Below are positions 1 to 8,852 of a DNA stretch of 64,000 bases, piece after piece. Position 1 is the stretch's first letter. Each line of letters opens with the position of its first letter. Made by a program: the position numbers and the translations under genes. The stretch covers positions 1-64,000 of the forward strand of contig JAZRVF010000025.1 in the NCBI GenBank assembly GCA_045599005.1. The letters run 5' to 3'. The notes beneath the pieces are model-generated. The model searched no databases. It had not been told where the DNA came from and saw only the letters and a list, made by a program, of their open reading frames with translations. The stretch is from Treponema_I sp045599005. Lineage in GTDB: Bacteria > Spirochaetota > Spirochaetia > Treponematales > Treponemataceae.

Positions 1-108
1 CTTATTTCTAGTAATATGATTATAGTTATGAACATAAAGTAAGATGTGAACTTTATTACAATAACTGTTTTATTATGTTGTTAGATGATTTATTAGTTTG
101 TATTTTAA

Positions 109-139
109 AGAATTTACTGTTTTAAAAACAGTAAATTCT
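109..139. terminator. AT-rich inverted repeat, possible terminator of an upstream gene
   Basis: A near-perfect palindrome (arms 109-122 and 126-139, three-base loop) lies in the AT-rich stretch before the first gene. It is followed by only a weak T run. Reading frame 1 is open from base 1 to a TAA at 40-42, so the window may start in the last codons of an upstream gene; thirteen codons are too few to support this. The palindrome could end that gene's transcript or be a regulatory site for the first glycosyltransferase. Confidence 0.35.
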
Positions 140-199
140 GATTTACATTGTTGTTAGGAAAAGAAGAAAAAAAGGTTATTACGGAAAGGAATTGAGGTT

Positions 200-1291
200 A
201 TGAAGACGATAATTATTAATGCAACAGCAGCTCGCAGTTCAGGATCTTTAACTATATTAAAAGATTTTATAGCATATTGTTCTTCCGATGATTGTAGTAG
301 TGATATGAAATTTATTCTATTTACAACTGTTGATTGTTTTAATATGACTAATAAACTCAGAATTGTAAAATTACCCGTAATGTCATGGTATCAACGTATA
401 AAATGGGATGCGGGAGGATTAAAAACTTTTTGTAATAAAGAAAATATAAAACCTGATATAATCATTTCTATGCAAAATACATGTACAAATTACCAAGATA
501 TTCCACAGTTAGTATATTATCATCAATCGTTACCATTGGTAAAATATAATTGGAATCCATTCATAAAGGAGGAAAGAATTCTTTTCTTATATGCTCATTT
601 TTACAAATTCTTTGTAAATAAATATAATGATGATGCTCAATATGTTGTTCAGTTACCTTATATCAAAGAGTTGTTTTTAAAAAAATTTCATAATATTTTA
701 GATAGCAATGTACATGTTATTAGACCTAATGACCCAGAAATTTGTCTTGAATCTTATGTTAAAGAGGAGCATCCGTATAGATTCATATACCCTGCAACCC
801 CTTTATCGTATAAGAATCATAAGTGTATTATAGAAGCATTTAGTATGCTTCTAGATAGAAAAGATATTGATTCTTCTGTTCAATTAATCTTGACAATTCC
901 TGATAATTGTAAAATAGCTAAACTTGTAAAAGAATATAATCTAGAAAATAATATAAAATGCTTGGGCTCTATGGCTTATGAAGATTTATTGAATTTATAT
1001 AAGAATTCAAATGTTCTGTTATTCCCATCAGAAATTGAAACTTATGGGATGCCATTAGTTGAGGCTTCAAAATTTGGACTTCATATTATAGCAGCTGATT
1101 TACCTTATGCAAGGGAAGTTTTAGAAGAGTATGATGATAAAATATTTATAAATCCAAATGATTATGATGCATGGGCTGATGAAATGAAAACTTTAATTTA
1201 TAAATCACTAGAAGAAAAAAAATCAATAAAAAGAAAGAACTCATGGATTGATTTTATTGATATTGTAAATGAAATGACAAATGATAAATAG
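200..1291 (+). CDS. Glycosyltransferase family 4 (surface polysaccharide)
   Basis: A 363-residue cytoplasmic glycosyltransferase, probably adding a sugar to a lipid-linked polysaccharide unit. The C-terminal half is a typical GT-B nucleotide-sugar domain: a core around YRFIYPATPL (about residues 194-203), then FPSEIETYGMPLVEA with the paired glutamates of GT4 retaining enzymes (about 275-290). The N-terminal acceptor domain is divergent, so donor and acceptor cannot be named. No signal peptide or membrane segment is seen. Its stop lies 9 nt before the next gene and they are probably cotranscribed. The coding region is clearly richer in A+T than the genes after 10 kb, as is common in exchanged polysaccharide loci. 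Confidence 0.85.
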   Translation: MKTIIINATAARSSGSLTILKDFIAYCSSDDCSSDMKFILFTTVDCFNMTNKLRIVKLPVMSWYQRIKWDAGGLKTFCNKENIKPDIIISMQNTCTNYQDIPQLVYYHQSLPLVKYNWNPFIKEERILFLYAHFYKFFVNKYNDDAQYVVQLPYIKELFLKKFHNILDSNVHVIRPNDPEICLESYVKEEHPYRFIYPATPLSYKNHKCIIEAFSMLLDRKDIDSSVQLILTIPDNCKIAKLVKEYNLENNIKCLGSMAYEDLLNLYKNSNVLLFPSEIETYGMPLVEASKFGLHIIAADLPYAREVLEEYDDKIFINPNDYDAWADEMKTLIYKSLEEKKSIKRKNSWIDFIDIVNEMTNDK

Positions 1292-1300
1292 GAGTAATTT

Positions 1301-2374
1301 ATGTCTGTTTTTGAAAACAAAACTCTTTTAATTACAGGAGGAACAGGCTCATTTGGTAATGCAGTTCTACGTAGATTTCTTGACTCAGATATCAAAGAAA
1401 TTCGTATTTTTAGCCGCGATGAAAAGAAACAGGATGATATGCGTCATGCCTTACAGAATCCAAAAGTAAAATTTTATATTGGTGATGTTAGAAACCGTGG
1501 TTCTGTTGATATTGCTATGCAGGGTGTAGATTATGTATTTTCTGCAGCAGCTTTGAAACAGGTTCCTTCATGTGAATTCTTTCCACTTGAAGCTGTAAAA
1601 ACAAATGTTGAAGGAACAAACAACGTTCTTGAGTCAGCAATTGCACATGGTGTAAAAAATGTTGTGGTTCTTTCAACAGATAAAGCAGCCTATCCAATAA
1701 ATGCTATGGGTATGAGCAAAGCTCTTATGGAAAAGGTTGCTATTGCAAAAGGACGTGAACTTGGCGAAGGAGCTGCTACAACAATCTGTTGTACCCGTTA
1801 TGGTAATGTAATGGCCAGTCGAGGTTCCGTAATTCCATTATGGGTTGATCAGATGGAAGATGGAAATCCAATTACAATCACAGACCCAAATATGACACGT
1901 TTCATGATGACCTTGGATGATGCTGTTGATTTGGTTATCTATGCATTTACTAATGGTCATAATGGTGATCTGTTTGTGCAGAAAGCACCTGCTGCAACAC
2001 TTGCAACACTTGCCGAAGCCCTTAAACAGACGTACTCAAAAATTAATCCGAAATATGGAGAAACTGAAGTTAAAGTAATAGGAACCAGACATGGTGAAAA
2101 ACTGTATGAAACTTTGGTAACCCGCGAAGAAATGGTTCGTGCTATTGATATGGGAAATTATTATAGAATTCCTTGTGATACTAGAGATTTGAACTACGAT
2201 AAATTCTTTACAAAGGGAAATGAAGAAGTTTCTAAGATTGAAGATTATCACAGTCATAATACAAAACGTCTTGATGTAGAAGGAATGAAAGAACTTCTTC
2301 TGAAATTAAGATTTATTCAGGAAGATTTAGGATTAAGACCAAAGGCAAAGTCAAAGGAAATCCGAAGTGAGTAA
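1301..2374 (+). CDS. capE: UDP-N-acetylglucosamine 4,6-dehydratase/5-epimerase, CapE/WbjB type
   Basis: First enzyme of the route from UDP-GlcNAc to UDP-N-acetyl-L-6-deoxyhexosamines. It is a 357-residue extended SDR with the NAD(P)-binding loop TGGTGSFG near the N-terminus. The active-site segment reads STDKAAYPINAMGMSKALMEK, with a methionine where most SDRs have tyrosine in YxxxK; that is the known feature of the CapE/WbjB subgroup and separates it from FlaA1-type enzymes. GGAG at 1291-1294 gives a well-spaced ribosome site. The gene overlaps the next by 8 bases and the following two genes supply the later pathway steps, which supports the assignment. Confidence 0.87.
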   Translation: MSVFENKTLLITGGTGSFGNAVLRRFLDSDIKEIRIFSRDEKKQDDMRHALQNPKVKFYIGDVRNRGSVDIAMQGVDYVFSAAALKQVPSCEFFPLEAVKTNVEGTNNVLESAIAHGVKNVVVLSTDKAAYPINAMGMSKALMEKVAIAKGRELGEGAATTICCTRYGNVMASRGSVIPLWVDQMEDGNPITITDPNMTRFMMTLDDAVDLVIYAFTNGHNGDLFVQKAPAATLATLAEALKQTYSKINPKYGETEVKVIGTRHGEKLYETLVTREEMVRAIDMGNYYRIPCDTRDLNYDKFFTKGNEEVSKIEDYHSHNTKRLDVEGMKELLLKLRFIQEDLGLRPKAKSKEIRSE

Positions 2375-3251
2375 TGAGAAAAAAAAACTTTTGATTCTCG
2401 GTGCAACAGGAATGGCAGGCCATGTTGTATATACATATTTATCTGAATTAAATAAATATGAAATTGCGACAGTGTGTCATTCTGGCAAGATTGGACCTAA
2501 ATCATATACATTGGACATTTATGATACGGATGCACTTTCAAATATAATACAGAAAGAATCGCCTGATTATATTATTAATTGTATCGGAATACTCATTAAG
2601 GGATCAAAAAATAATCCGGCAAATGCAATCTATGTAAATGCATATTTTCCTCATCTGCTTTCACAAATTGTTGCTGAAAAATTGCCAATGTCAAAAGTCT
2701 ACCATATAAGTACTGACTGTGTTTTTTCAGGAAAAAGGGGAAACTATAAGGATACCGATGAAAAAGATGCTTTGGATACTTATGGAATGTCAAAAAATCT
2801 TGGTGAATTAGTAAATGAAAGAGATTTGACATTAAGAACATCTATAATTGGTCCTGAGTTAAAAGAAAAAGGCGAGGGGTTGATGCATTGGGTTTTCAAT
2901 CAAAAATCTGTGGGATCTCTTAATGGTTATGAAAAGTCAGTTTGGGGCGGTGTTACGACTTTAGAATTAGCTAAAGTGATTGATGCCTGTGTTGATGCAG
3001 ATATTACTGGCTTGTATCAGATTTCCAATAATGTCGGAATAAGGAAATATGATCTTGTTTCCCTTATCGTAAAAGAATTTGGTTTGCCGATAAAAGTAAA
3101 TCCTGTTGACGGAGTAGTATGTGATAAATCGATAATCAATACTGTCAGGACTGATTTCTCTTTTGAAGTAAGTTCTTATGAAAAAATGATTAAAGAACTT
3201 CATGAGTTTATGAATAACCACAAGGAATTATATAAACAATATTTCTGTTAA
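2367..3251 (+). CDS. RmlD-like NAD(P)-dependent sugar-nucleotide reductase (WbvR type)
   Basis: A 294-residue SDR of the dTDP-4-dehydrorhamnose reductase family: LGATGMAG cofactor loop, STDCVFSG, and YGMSK as the YxxxK catalytic pair. Start is GTG at 2367, overlapping the preceding stop. Between a CapE-like dehydratase and a UDP-GlcNAc 2-epimerase homolog, it most likely reduces the 4-keto intermediate. It is RmlD-sized and lacks the C-terminal cupin domain of CapF, so the final product is better predicted as UDP-N-acetyl-L-quinovosamine (WbvB-WbvR-WbvD route) than UDP-N-acetyl-L-fucosamine. That product choice is an inference; the SDR family is clear. Confidence 0.8.
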   Translation: MSNEKKKLLILGATGMAGHVVYTYLSELNKYEIATVCHSGKIGPKSYTLDIYDTDALSNIIQKESPDYIINCIGILIKGSKNNPANAIYVNAYFPHLLSQIVAEKLPMSKVYHISTDCVFSGKRGNYKDTDEKDALDTYGMSKNLGELVNERDLTLRTSIIGPELKEKGEGLMHWVFNQKSVGSLNGYEKSVWGGVTTLELAKVIDACVDADITGLYQISNNVGIRKYDLVSLIVKEFGLPIKVNPVDGVVCDKSIINTVRTDFSFEVSSYEKMIKELHEFMNNHKELYKQYFC

Positions 3252-3263
3252 TGGAGAATAATT

Positions 3264-4394
3264 ATGGTAAATAAGTTAAAAGTAATGATTGTTATGGGGA
3301 CTCGTCCTGAAATCATAAAACTTTCTTCTGTAATAAAAAAATGTGACCAATATTTTGATCTAAAAATTGTTCATACCGGGCAAAATTATGATTATGAATT
3401 AAACAAAGTTTTTTTTGAGGACTTGCAGCTTCGTGAACCGGATTTTTATCTCAATGTAGTTGGTGATAATCTTGGTCAGACTATGGGTAATGTAATTTCA
3501 AAGTCGTATGAACTCTTCGCAGCTGAAAAACCTGATGCAGTATTGGTATTGGGAGATACGAACTCTTGTTTATGTGTTATTGCTGCAAAACGACTTAAAA
3601 TCCCTATTTTCCATATGGAAGCAGGAAACCGTTGTAAGGATGAGAATCTTCCAGAAGAAGTAATTCGTCGAATTGTAGATGTTACGAGTGATATTAACCT
3701 TTGCTATTCTGAGAATGCTCGTAAGTATATTCTTGATACAGGAGTTAAACCTGAATATACATATGTAACGGGATCCCCAATGGCAGAGGTATTGGATGAT
3801 TGTATAGATAAAATAAACTCAAGCAAGGTTCTTGAAAATTTAAATCTTCAGCCTAAAAAATATATTTTACTATCCGCTCATAGAGAAGAGAATATTGATA
3901 TTGAGTCTAATTTTATGGCACTGATGAATGCTGTAAATGCAATGGCTGAGACCTATGACATGCCTATTTTGTATTCATGTCATCCTCGTTCAAGAAAAAT
4001 GATTGAGAAAAGAGGATTTAAATTTGATAGCAGAGTAATTCAGAATAAGCCGTTGGGATTCTTTGACTATAATAAACTTCAACAGAATGCTTTTTGTGTT
4101 GTATCAGACAGCGGAACAATTCCCGAGGAAGCAAGTTATTTTAAATTTCCTGCAGTTTCAGTAAGAACAAGTACAGAAAGACCAGAAGCAATGGAAAAAG
4201 GTGTTTTTACTGTTGGCAGTATTACAAAAGAACAGGTTCTTCAGGCTGTTGATTTGGCTGTAAGTATGCATGAAAATGGAGATGATGGTTTGACCGTTCC
4301 ATCGTATGCAGATACAAATGTTTCTACGAAAGTTGTGAAAATAATACAGAGCTATGTTGGAATTGTTAACAAAATGATTTGGAGAAAATCATAA
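3264..4394 (+). CDS. wecB: UDP-GlcNAc 2-epimerase family enzyme (WecB/WbvD/CapG type)
   Basis: A 376-residue non-hydrolysing UDP-sugar 2-epimerase. Family motifs are seen in order: MGTRPEIIKLS at the N-terminus, HTGQNYDYELN near residue 37, HMEAGNRC near 118, SAHREENI near 208 and SDSGTIPEEA near 282. By position it should carry out the C2 epimerisation that ends the UDP-L-quinovosamine or fucosamine route begun by the two preceding genes, rather than make UDP-ManNAc for teichoic acid. GGAG at 3253-3256 precedes the ATG. Length is normal and all catalytic regions look intact. Confidence 0.87.
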   Translation: MVNKLKVMIVMGTRPEIIKLSSVIKKCDQYFDLKIVHTGQNYDYELNKVFFEDLQLREPDFYLNVVGDNLGQTMGNVISKSYELFAAEKPDAVLVLGDTNSCLCVIAAKRLKIPIFHMEAGNRCKDENLPEEVIRRIVDVTSDINLCYSENARKYILDTGVKPEYTYVTGSPMAEVLDDCIDKINSSKVLENLNLQPKKYILLSAHREENIDIESNFMALMNAVNAMAETYDMPILYSCHPRSRKMIEKRGFKFDSRVIQNKPLGFFDYNKLQQNAFCVVSDSGTIPEEASYFKFPAVSVRTSTERPEAMEKGVFTVGSITKEQVLQAVDLAVSMHENGDDGLTVPSYADTNVSTKVVKIIQSYVGIVNKMIWRKS

Positions 4395-4399
4395 GAATC

Positions 4400-4912
4400 A
4401 TGAATTTGATTTTAATTGGAGCGGGAGGCTATGGGAAAACCGTAGCCGACCTGGCTTCTCAAACTAAACAATTTTCAAAGATTCTTTACCTCGATGATAA
4501 TAAGACCAATCCTGATATTATTGGAACAACGTCTGATTTTGAAAATTTCGTTTCAGGTGAGAATGTTTTCTATCCTGCAATAGGAAACAATTCAGTTCGT
4601 TTAGAATGGTTAGAAAAATTGGAAAATAGGCATGCAAACATTTTGACACTTATTCATCCTACTGCTTATGTCAGTTCAACTGCTAAAGTTGGGTTAGGTT
4701 CAATTATTTTGCCACATGCGATTGTAAATACCGATTCTGTAATTGGTAAGGGGTGTATTATAAATTGTGGGTCTATAATAGACCATGGATGTGTTATTGA
4801 AGATGGTGTTCATATTTGTTTAGGAGCAATTGTTAAGGGGGAGAATCGAATATCATCACAGAAAAAAATAGAAGCAGGTGAAATTATACAGTTAAGGAGT
4901 TTTCCTGTATGA
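4400..4912 (+). CDS. PglD/NeuD-like hexapeptide-repeat acyltransferase
   Basis: A 170-residue sugar O- or N-acyltransferase of the PglD/NeuD family. The N-terminus carries a Rossmann-like loop, GAGGYGKT. From about residue 85 the protein has imperfect hexapeptide repeats of a left-handed beta helix (AKVGLGSIILPHAIVN, GKGCIINCGSIIDHGCVI). I chose ATG 4400, preceded by GGAG at 4381, over a TTG at 4379 that lies inside the previous gene. The C-terminus is shorter than usual and lacks the standard GAGAVV closing repeat, so the enzyme may be trimmed or specialised. It probably acetylates a sugar of the polysaccharide. The stop overlaps the next start by 4 bases. Confidence 0.78.
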   Translation: MNLILIGAGGYGKTVADLASQTKQFSKILYLDDNKTNPDIIGTTSDFENFVSGENVFYPAIGNNSVRLEWLEKLENRHANILTLIHPTAYVSSTAKVGLGSIILPHAIVNTDSVIGKGCIINCGSIIDHGCVIEDGVHICLGAIVKGENRISSQKKIEAGEIIQLRSFPV

Positions 4913-6147
4913 GAATATGTATCTTTACTAATCATTTCTATCCAGAGGATTTTAAGGTTAATGACATAGCCTTTGAACTTCAGAAAGAAGGTTTTGATGT
5001 TACGGTTTTGACTGCCATACCTGATTATCCGAAGGGTAAATATTATGATGGATATGGTTTATTTAAGAGAAGACATGAAATTGTTAATGGAGTTGAGGTA
5101 TACAGGCTGCCTATAATTCCTAGGGGAAAAGGTGGTGGTAAAAGGTTAATTCTTAATTATATATCGTATTATATTTGTTTAAGAATATTTGTATTCTTCC
5201 ATAAATTTTTTCATAAATATGATGCTGTTTTTGTTCATTTAACCTCTCCGTTCTTTATTGGTAATGCTGCAAAATCACTAAAACGATTTCAGAAAATACC
5301 TATGGTTTTCTGGACTCTTGATTTATGGCCGGAAAGTTTGATTTCTGCAGGCGGAATTACCAATCCTTTAATTATAAAACCACAGATAAACATGGTAAGA
5401 GAGGTATACAAAAATTCTGATAAGATTTTAATAGGTTCAAAGGGGTTTGAAAAATCAATCTGCGAAAAGGGTGATTTTAAAGACAAATTGGTATATTTCC
5501 CAAATTGGGCTGAAACAGAAATAGAAGTTGATCGTAGTTTTGATTTAAAATCGGTTATTCCTTTTAATAATGTCACGGAAAATGATTTTATTGTTTTATT
5601 TGCAGGCAATCTTGGGGAAGCACAGAATTTAGATGCTATTATAGATGCTGCAGATATTTTGAAAGAAAATAAAAACATTAAGTTTGTATTTGTTGGGGAT
5701 GGACGAAAGAAAGAACACTTGGAATCCCTAGTAAAAGAAAAACAATTGGAAGGAACTGTTTTTCTAACAGGAAGATTCCCATTAAATACAATGTCAACTT
5801 TTATGAAAAATTCTTCAGTATTATTGTTTTCTTTAAAGGACGAACCTTGTTTTAATTTGACAGTTCCTTCGAAAGTTCAGTTCTATATGGCCCAGGGAAA
5901 ACCTATTTTGGCTATGATAAATGGTGATGGAGCTGACTTAGTGAATGAAGCAAAGTGTGGTTTTGCAGTTCCTGCTGGTAATTCAGAAAATCTCGCAAAA
6001 AAGATTCTTGAAATGTATAAAATGGATCTCTCTGAGCTAAATGTATATGGAATTAATGGGAAAGAATATTATAATGCTTTGTTTGAAAAGAAAGACAGAG
6101 TTAAGCAATTAATAAAAATTTTGCGTGATTTTAATGAAGGAGAATGA
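4909..6147 (+). CDS. Glycosyltransferase family 4, WbuB-like
   Basis: A 412-residue GT-B transferase resembling WbuB, which moves L-fucosamine-type sugars in O-antigen assembly. It begins RICIFTNHFYPEDFKVNDIA, followed by VTVLTAIPDYPKGKYYDGYG, both typical of the WbuB group. The donor domain contains VLFAGNLGEAQNLD (about residue 227) and a C-terminal VPSKVQFYMAQGKPI segment. One or two hydrophobic stretches around residues 80-105 may attach it to the membrane. A WbuB-type enzyme immediately after the N-acetyl-deoxyhexosamine genes fits transfer of that sugar. It overlaps the upstream acyltransferase by 4 bases and ends just before rmlA. Confidence 0.82.
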   Translation: MRICIFTNHFYPEDFKVNDIAFELQKEGFDVTVLTAIPDYPKGKYYDGYGLFKRRHEIVNGVEVYRLPIIPRGKGGGKRLILNYISYYICLRIFVFFHKFFHKYDAVFVHLTSPFFIGNAAKSLKRFQKIPMVFWTLDLWPESLISAGGITNPLIIKPQINMVREVYKNSDKILIGSKGFEKSICEKGDFKDKLVYFPNWAETEIEVDRSFDLKSVIPFNNVTENDFIVLFAGNLGEAQNLDAIIDAADILKENKNIKFVFVGDGRKKEHLESLVKEKQLEGTVFLTGRFPLNTMSTFMKNSSVLLFSLKDEPCFNLTVPSKVQFYMAQGKPILAMINGDGADLVNEAKCGFAVPAGNSENLAKKILEMYKMDLSELNVYGINGKEYYNALFEKKDRVKQLIKILRDFNEGE

Positions 6148-6149
6148 TT

Positions 6150-7022
6150 ATGAAAGGCATCATCCTAGCCGGCGGATCCGGCACACGCCTATATCCCATT
6201 ACAAAAGCAGTATCAAAACAGATACTTCCAATTTATGACAAGCCAATGATTTACTATCCATTGAGTTGTCTCATGCTTGCTGGAATCCGCGAAGTTTTAA
6301 TTATTTCAACACCACGTGATCTTCCTTTGTTCAGGGAGCTGTTCGGTGATGGCGGATGGCTTGGAATGCATTTTGAATATGCCGTTCAGGACAAACCTCG
6401 TGGTCTTGCTGATGCATTCATCGTAGGAAAAGATTTTATCGGTAATGATGATGTTGCCCTTGTACTTGGTGACAATATTTTCTACGGCCAGAGCTTTACT
6501 GCCACTCTTAAATCTGCTGCAAAGAAAATTGTAGAACAGAAAGGTGCTGTAATTTTTGGCTACTATGTTGCTGATCCAACTGCTTACGGAGTAGTTGAAT
6601 TTGACAAAGACGGCAATGCTCTTGGAATTGAAGAAAAACCATCAAATCCTAAATCTAATTACGCTGTTCCTGGTTTGTATTTTTATGATAACTCTGTTGT
6701 AGAAATTGCTGCAAATGTAAAACCTTCTGCCCGTGGTGAAATTGAAATCACAGCAGTGAATAATGAATATCTTGCAAGAAAGCAACTTAAAGTTGAACTT
6801 CTTGGTCGTGGGATGGCCTGGCTTGATACAGGTACATACGAAGGGCTCCAGGAAGCAGGAAACTTTGTTGAAACTATTCAGAAACGACAGGGTTTCTATG
6901 TAGCATGTCTTGAAGAAATCAGTTTCCGCAATGGTTGGATTACTCGTGAACAATTATTGGAAATGGCACAAGGATATAAAACTGATTACGGAAAATATTT
7001 GAAATTTATTGCGGAAAACTAA
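6150..7022 (+). CDS. rmlA: Glucose-1-phosphate thymidylyltransferase RmlA
   Basis: Makes dTDP-glucose from glucose-1-phosphate and dTTP, the first step to dTDP-L-rhamnose. The 290-residue protein begins MKGIILAGGSGTRLYPIT, the nucleotide-binding signature, followed by KQILPIYDKPMIYYPL and LVLGDNIFYG. I use ATG 6150 rather than ATG 6144 because GAAGGAG ends at 6142, which leaves normal spacing only for 6150. The gene starts an rmlA-C-B-D run. Its GC content and codon use rise compared with the preceding AT-rich genes, suggesting the rhamnose genes have a different history from the sugar-specific part. Confidence 0.95.
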   Translation: MKGIILAGGSGTRLYPITKAVSKQILPIYDKPMIYYPLSCLMLAGIREVLIISTPRDLPLFRELFGDGGWLGMHFEYAVQDKPRGLADAFIVGKDFIGNDDVALVLGDNIFYGQSFTATLKSAAKKIVEQKGAVIFGYYVADPTAYGVVEFDKDGNALGIEEKPSNPKSNYAVPGLYFYDNSVVEIAANVKPSARGEIEITAVNNEYLARKQLKVELLGRGMAWLDTGTYEGLQEAGNFVETIQKRQGFYVACLEEISFRNGWITREQLLEMAQGYKTDYGKYLKFIAEN

Positions 7023-7034
7023 TTTCTAATTATG

Positions 7035-7125
7035 AAGGAGGAGTAAGAATTAGGAATGAGAAATTAGGAATTATAAGAGTATTCTGTAATTTTTTCCTAA
7101 TTCATCCTTCCTAATTCCTGATTTG
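7035..7125 (+). repeat. AATTAGGA inverted repeat between an SD and rmlC
   Basis: After rmlA there is a perfect AAGGAGG at 7035-7041. Two copies of AATTAGGAA follow at 7048-7070, and two complementary copies lie at 7091-7117. Arms 7047-7073 and 7087-7117 can pair over most of their length with small bulges around a 13-base loop. The ribosome site is therefore 87 bases from the rmlC ATG in linear sequence, but folding would leave about 16 unpaired bases between them, or about 10 to the in-frame TTG at 7123. The unit looks like an inserted mobile palindromic repeat. Confidence 0.75.
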
Positions 7126-7128
7126 ACT

Positions 7129-7719
7129 ATGGCTTTTGAATTCAAAAAATGTGATATTGAAGGATTATACGAAATCCAACCAAAGATTTTTGGTGATAAC
7201 CGCGGATATTTTTTAGAAACTTATTCTGAGAAGGATTTTTTTGAAGCCGGTCTTACAATGAAATTCGTTCAGGATAATCAGTCTAAATCTACAAAGAATG
7301 TTTTGCGTGGACTCCACTTTCAGACAAAACACCCACAGGGAAAACTTGTTCGCGCTTTAGAAGGAAAGGTTTATGATGTTGCTGTAGATCTTCGACTCGG
7401 CAGTGCCACTTTCGGAAAATATTACGGCGTTATCCTAGATAGTGAAAAGCAGAATATGTTCTATATTCCGGAAGGCTTTGCCCACGGCTTCTGCGTTCTG
7501 ACTGAAACTGCAACTTTCGCTTACAAATGCACGGATTTCTATCATCCAGAAGATGAAGGCGGTCTTATGTGGAACGACCCGGCAATTGGGATTGATTGGG
7601 AATCAGTTTTGCCTGGAATTACAGAAAACGCAAATCTTAGCGAGAAAGATAAAAAACATGCTCCCTTCAGTTTAGATAAAAAATACTTTGATATGAACGC
7701 TAAATGGATAGGGGAATAA
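7129..7719 (+). CDS. rmlC: dTDP-4-dehydrorhamnose 3,5-epimerase RmlC
   Basis: Epimerises dTDP-4-keto-6-deoxyglucose at C3 and C5. The 196-residue cupin contains FGDNRGYFLETYSE, the catalytic histidine in LRGLHFQ, and the usual PEGFAHGFCVLTE and FAYKCTDFYHPEDEGGLMWNDP segments. Start is not secure: ATG 7129 has no adjacent ribosome site because an inverted repeat separates it from the AAGGAGG at 7035, and a TTG at 7123 is an alternative two codons upstream. Length agrees with the family with either start. It is followed after 2 nt by rmlB. Confidence 0.94.
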   Translation: MAFEFKKCDIEGLYEIQPKIFGDNRGYFLETYSEKDFFEAGLTMKFVQDNQSKSTKNVLRGLHFQTKHPQGKLVRALEGKVYDVAVDLRLGSATFGKYYGVILDSEKQNMFYIPEGFAHGFCVLTETATFAYKCTDFYHPEDEGGLMWNDPAIGIDWESVLPGITENANLSEKDKKHAPFSLDKKYFDMNAKWIGE

Positions 7720-7721
7720 TT

Positions 7722-8849
7722 ATGGGAAATAGAAAACTTAAAAATATACTTATTACTGGTGGTGCCGGATTTATCGGCTGTAACTTCATCCATTATTTGT
7801 TTGGTCTTTCAAACAGCGGAACAGACCTTTTTGGCGATGCTAACTTTACAGGAAATGTAGTCAATGTTGACTGTCTTACATACGCAGGTAACCTTGAATC
7901 CCTTAAAGATGTAGAAGAGAAATACGGCGGTAAACGCTATTTCTTCGAGAAAGTTGACATCACTGACCGTGCAGAAATTGAACGCATCTTCAAACAGTAC
8001 GACATTGATACAGTTATACATTTTGCTGCTGAAAGTCATGTTGACCGTTCTATTCTTGGACCTGAAGCTTTCATGAAGACAAATGTTATGGGAACTTACA
8101 CTTTGCTTGATGTGGCGCGCAATTACTGGAACGTATCTTTGGACAATCCGCGTGATGATGTTCTCTTCCATCACATTTCTACTGACGAAGTTTACGGTTC
8201 GCTTGGTGATACCGGCTACTTCCTTGAAACAACTCCTTATGATCCACGCAGCCCTTATTCTTCTTCTAAGGCTTCTTCTGATCATATTGTGATGGCATAT
8301 TATCATACATACGGTTTACCAATCACTTTGTCTAACTGTACAAACAACTACGGACCTTTCCAGTTCCCAGAAAAACTTCTTCCATTGATGATTTCTAACA
8401 TCAAGAATGGCAAGAATCTTCCTGTTTATGGCAAGGGTGATAATATCCGTGACTGGATTTATGTTGAAGACCATAACCGCGGTGTTTGGGAAATTGTAAA
8501 CAAATCTCCTGCCGGTGAAAAATGGAATCTTGGTGGCGAGAACGAATGGCAGAACATCAAACTTTTGAACGAAGTAATCAACCTTACATCAAAAGAAATC
8601 GGTAAATCTGCTGAAGATGTTCGCGCAACTATCACATACGTAAAAGATCGTCCTGGTCACGATAAACGTTATGCTATCGACTGTACAAAAGCAAAGACGC
8701 AGCTTGGGTGGGAACGTAAAATGACTTTTGAACAGGGTTTGCTTGCAACTATCCGCTGGTATTTGAATCATGAAGAATGGATGAATCATATTCTTTCTGG
8801 CGATTACAAGAACTGGGTTGCTAAGAATTATACTGAACAAGGAAGATAA
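7722..8849 (+). CDS. rmlB: dTDP-glucose 4,6-dehydratase RmlB
   Basis: Second enzyme of dTDP-L-rhamnose synthesis. The 375-residue extended SDR shows TGGAGFIGCNF for NAD binding, HFAAESHVDRSI, the catalytic HISTDEVYG and the YSSSKASSD YxxxK motif, then NCTNNYGPFQFPEKLLPL and RDWIYVEDH. ATG 7722, two codons after the rmlC stop and preceded by AGGGGA, is preferred over an upstream in-frame ATG at 7704 inside rmlC. Length and motifs are complete. It lies in the rmlACBD block with 3 nt to rmlD. Confidence 0.96.
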   Translation: MGNRKLKNILITGGAGFIGCNFIHYLFGLSNSGTDLFGDANFTGNVVNVDCLTYAGNLESLKDVEEKYGGKRYFFEKVDITDRAEIERIFKQYDIDTVIHFAAESHVDRSILGPEAFMKTNVMGTYTLLDVARNYWNVSLDNPRDDVLFHHISTDEVYGSLGDTGYFLETTPYDPRSPYSSSKASSDHIVMAYYHTYGLPITLSNCTNNYGPFQFPEKLLPLMISNIKNGKNLPVYGKGDNIRDWIYVEDHNRGVWEIVNKSPAGEKWNLGGENEWQNIKLLNEVINLTSKEIGKSAEDVRATITYVKDRPGHDKRYAIDCTKAKTQLGWERKMTFEQGLLATIRWYLNHEEWMNHILSGDYKNWVAKNYTEQGR

Positions 8850-8852
8850 TGC

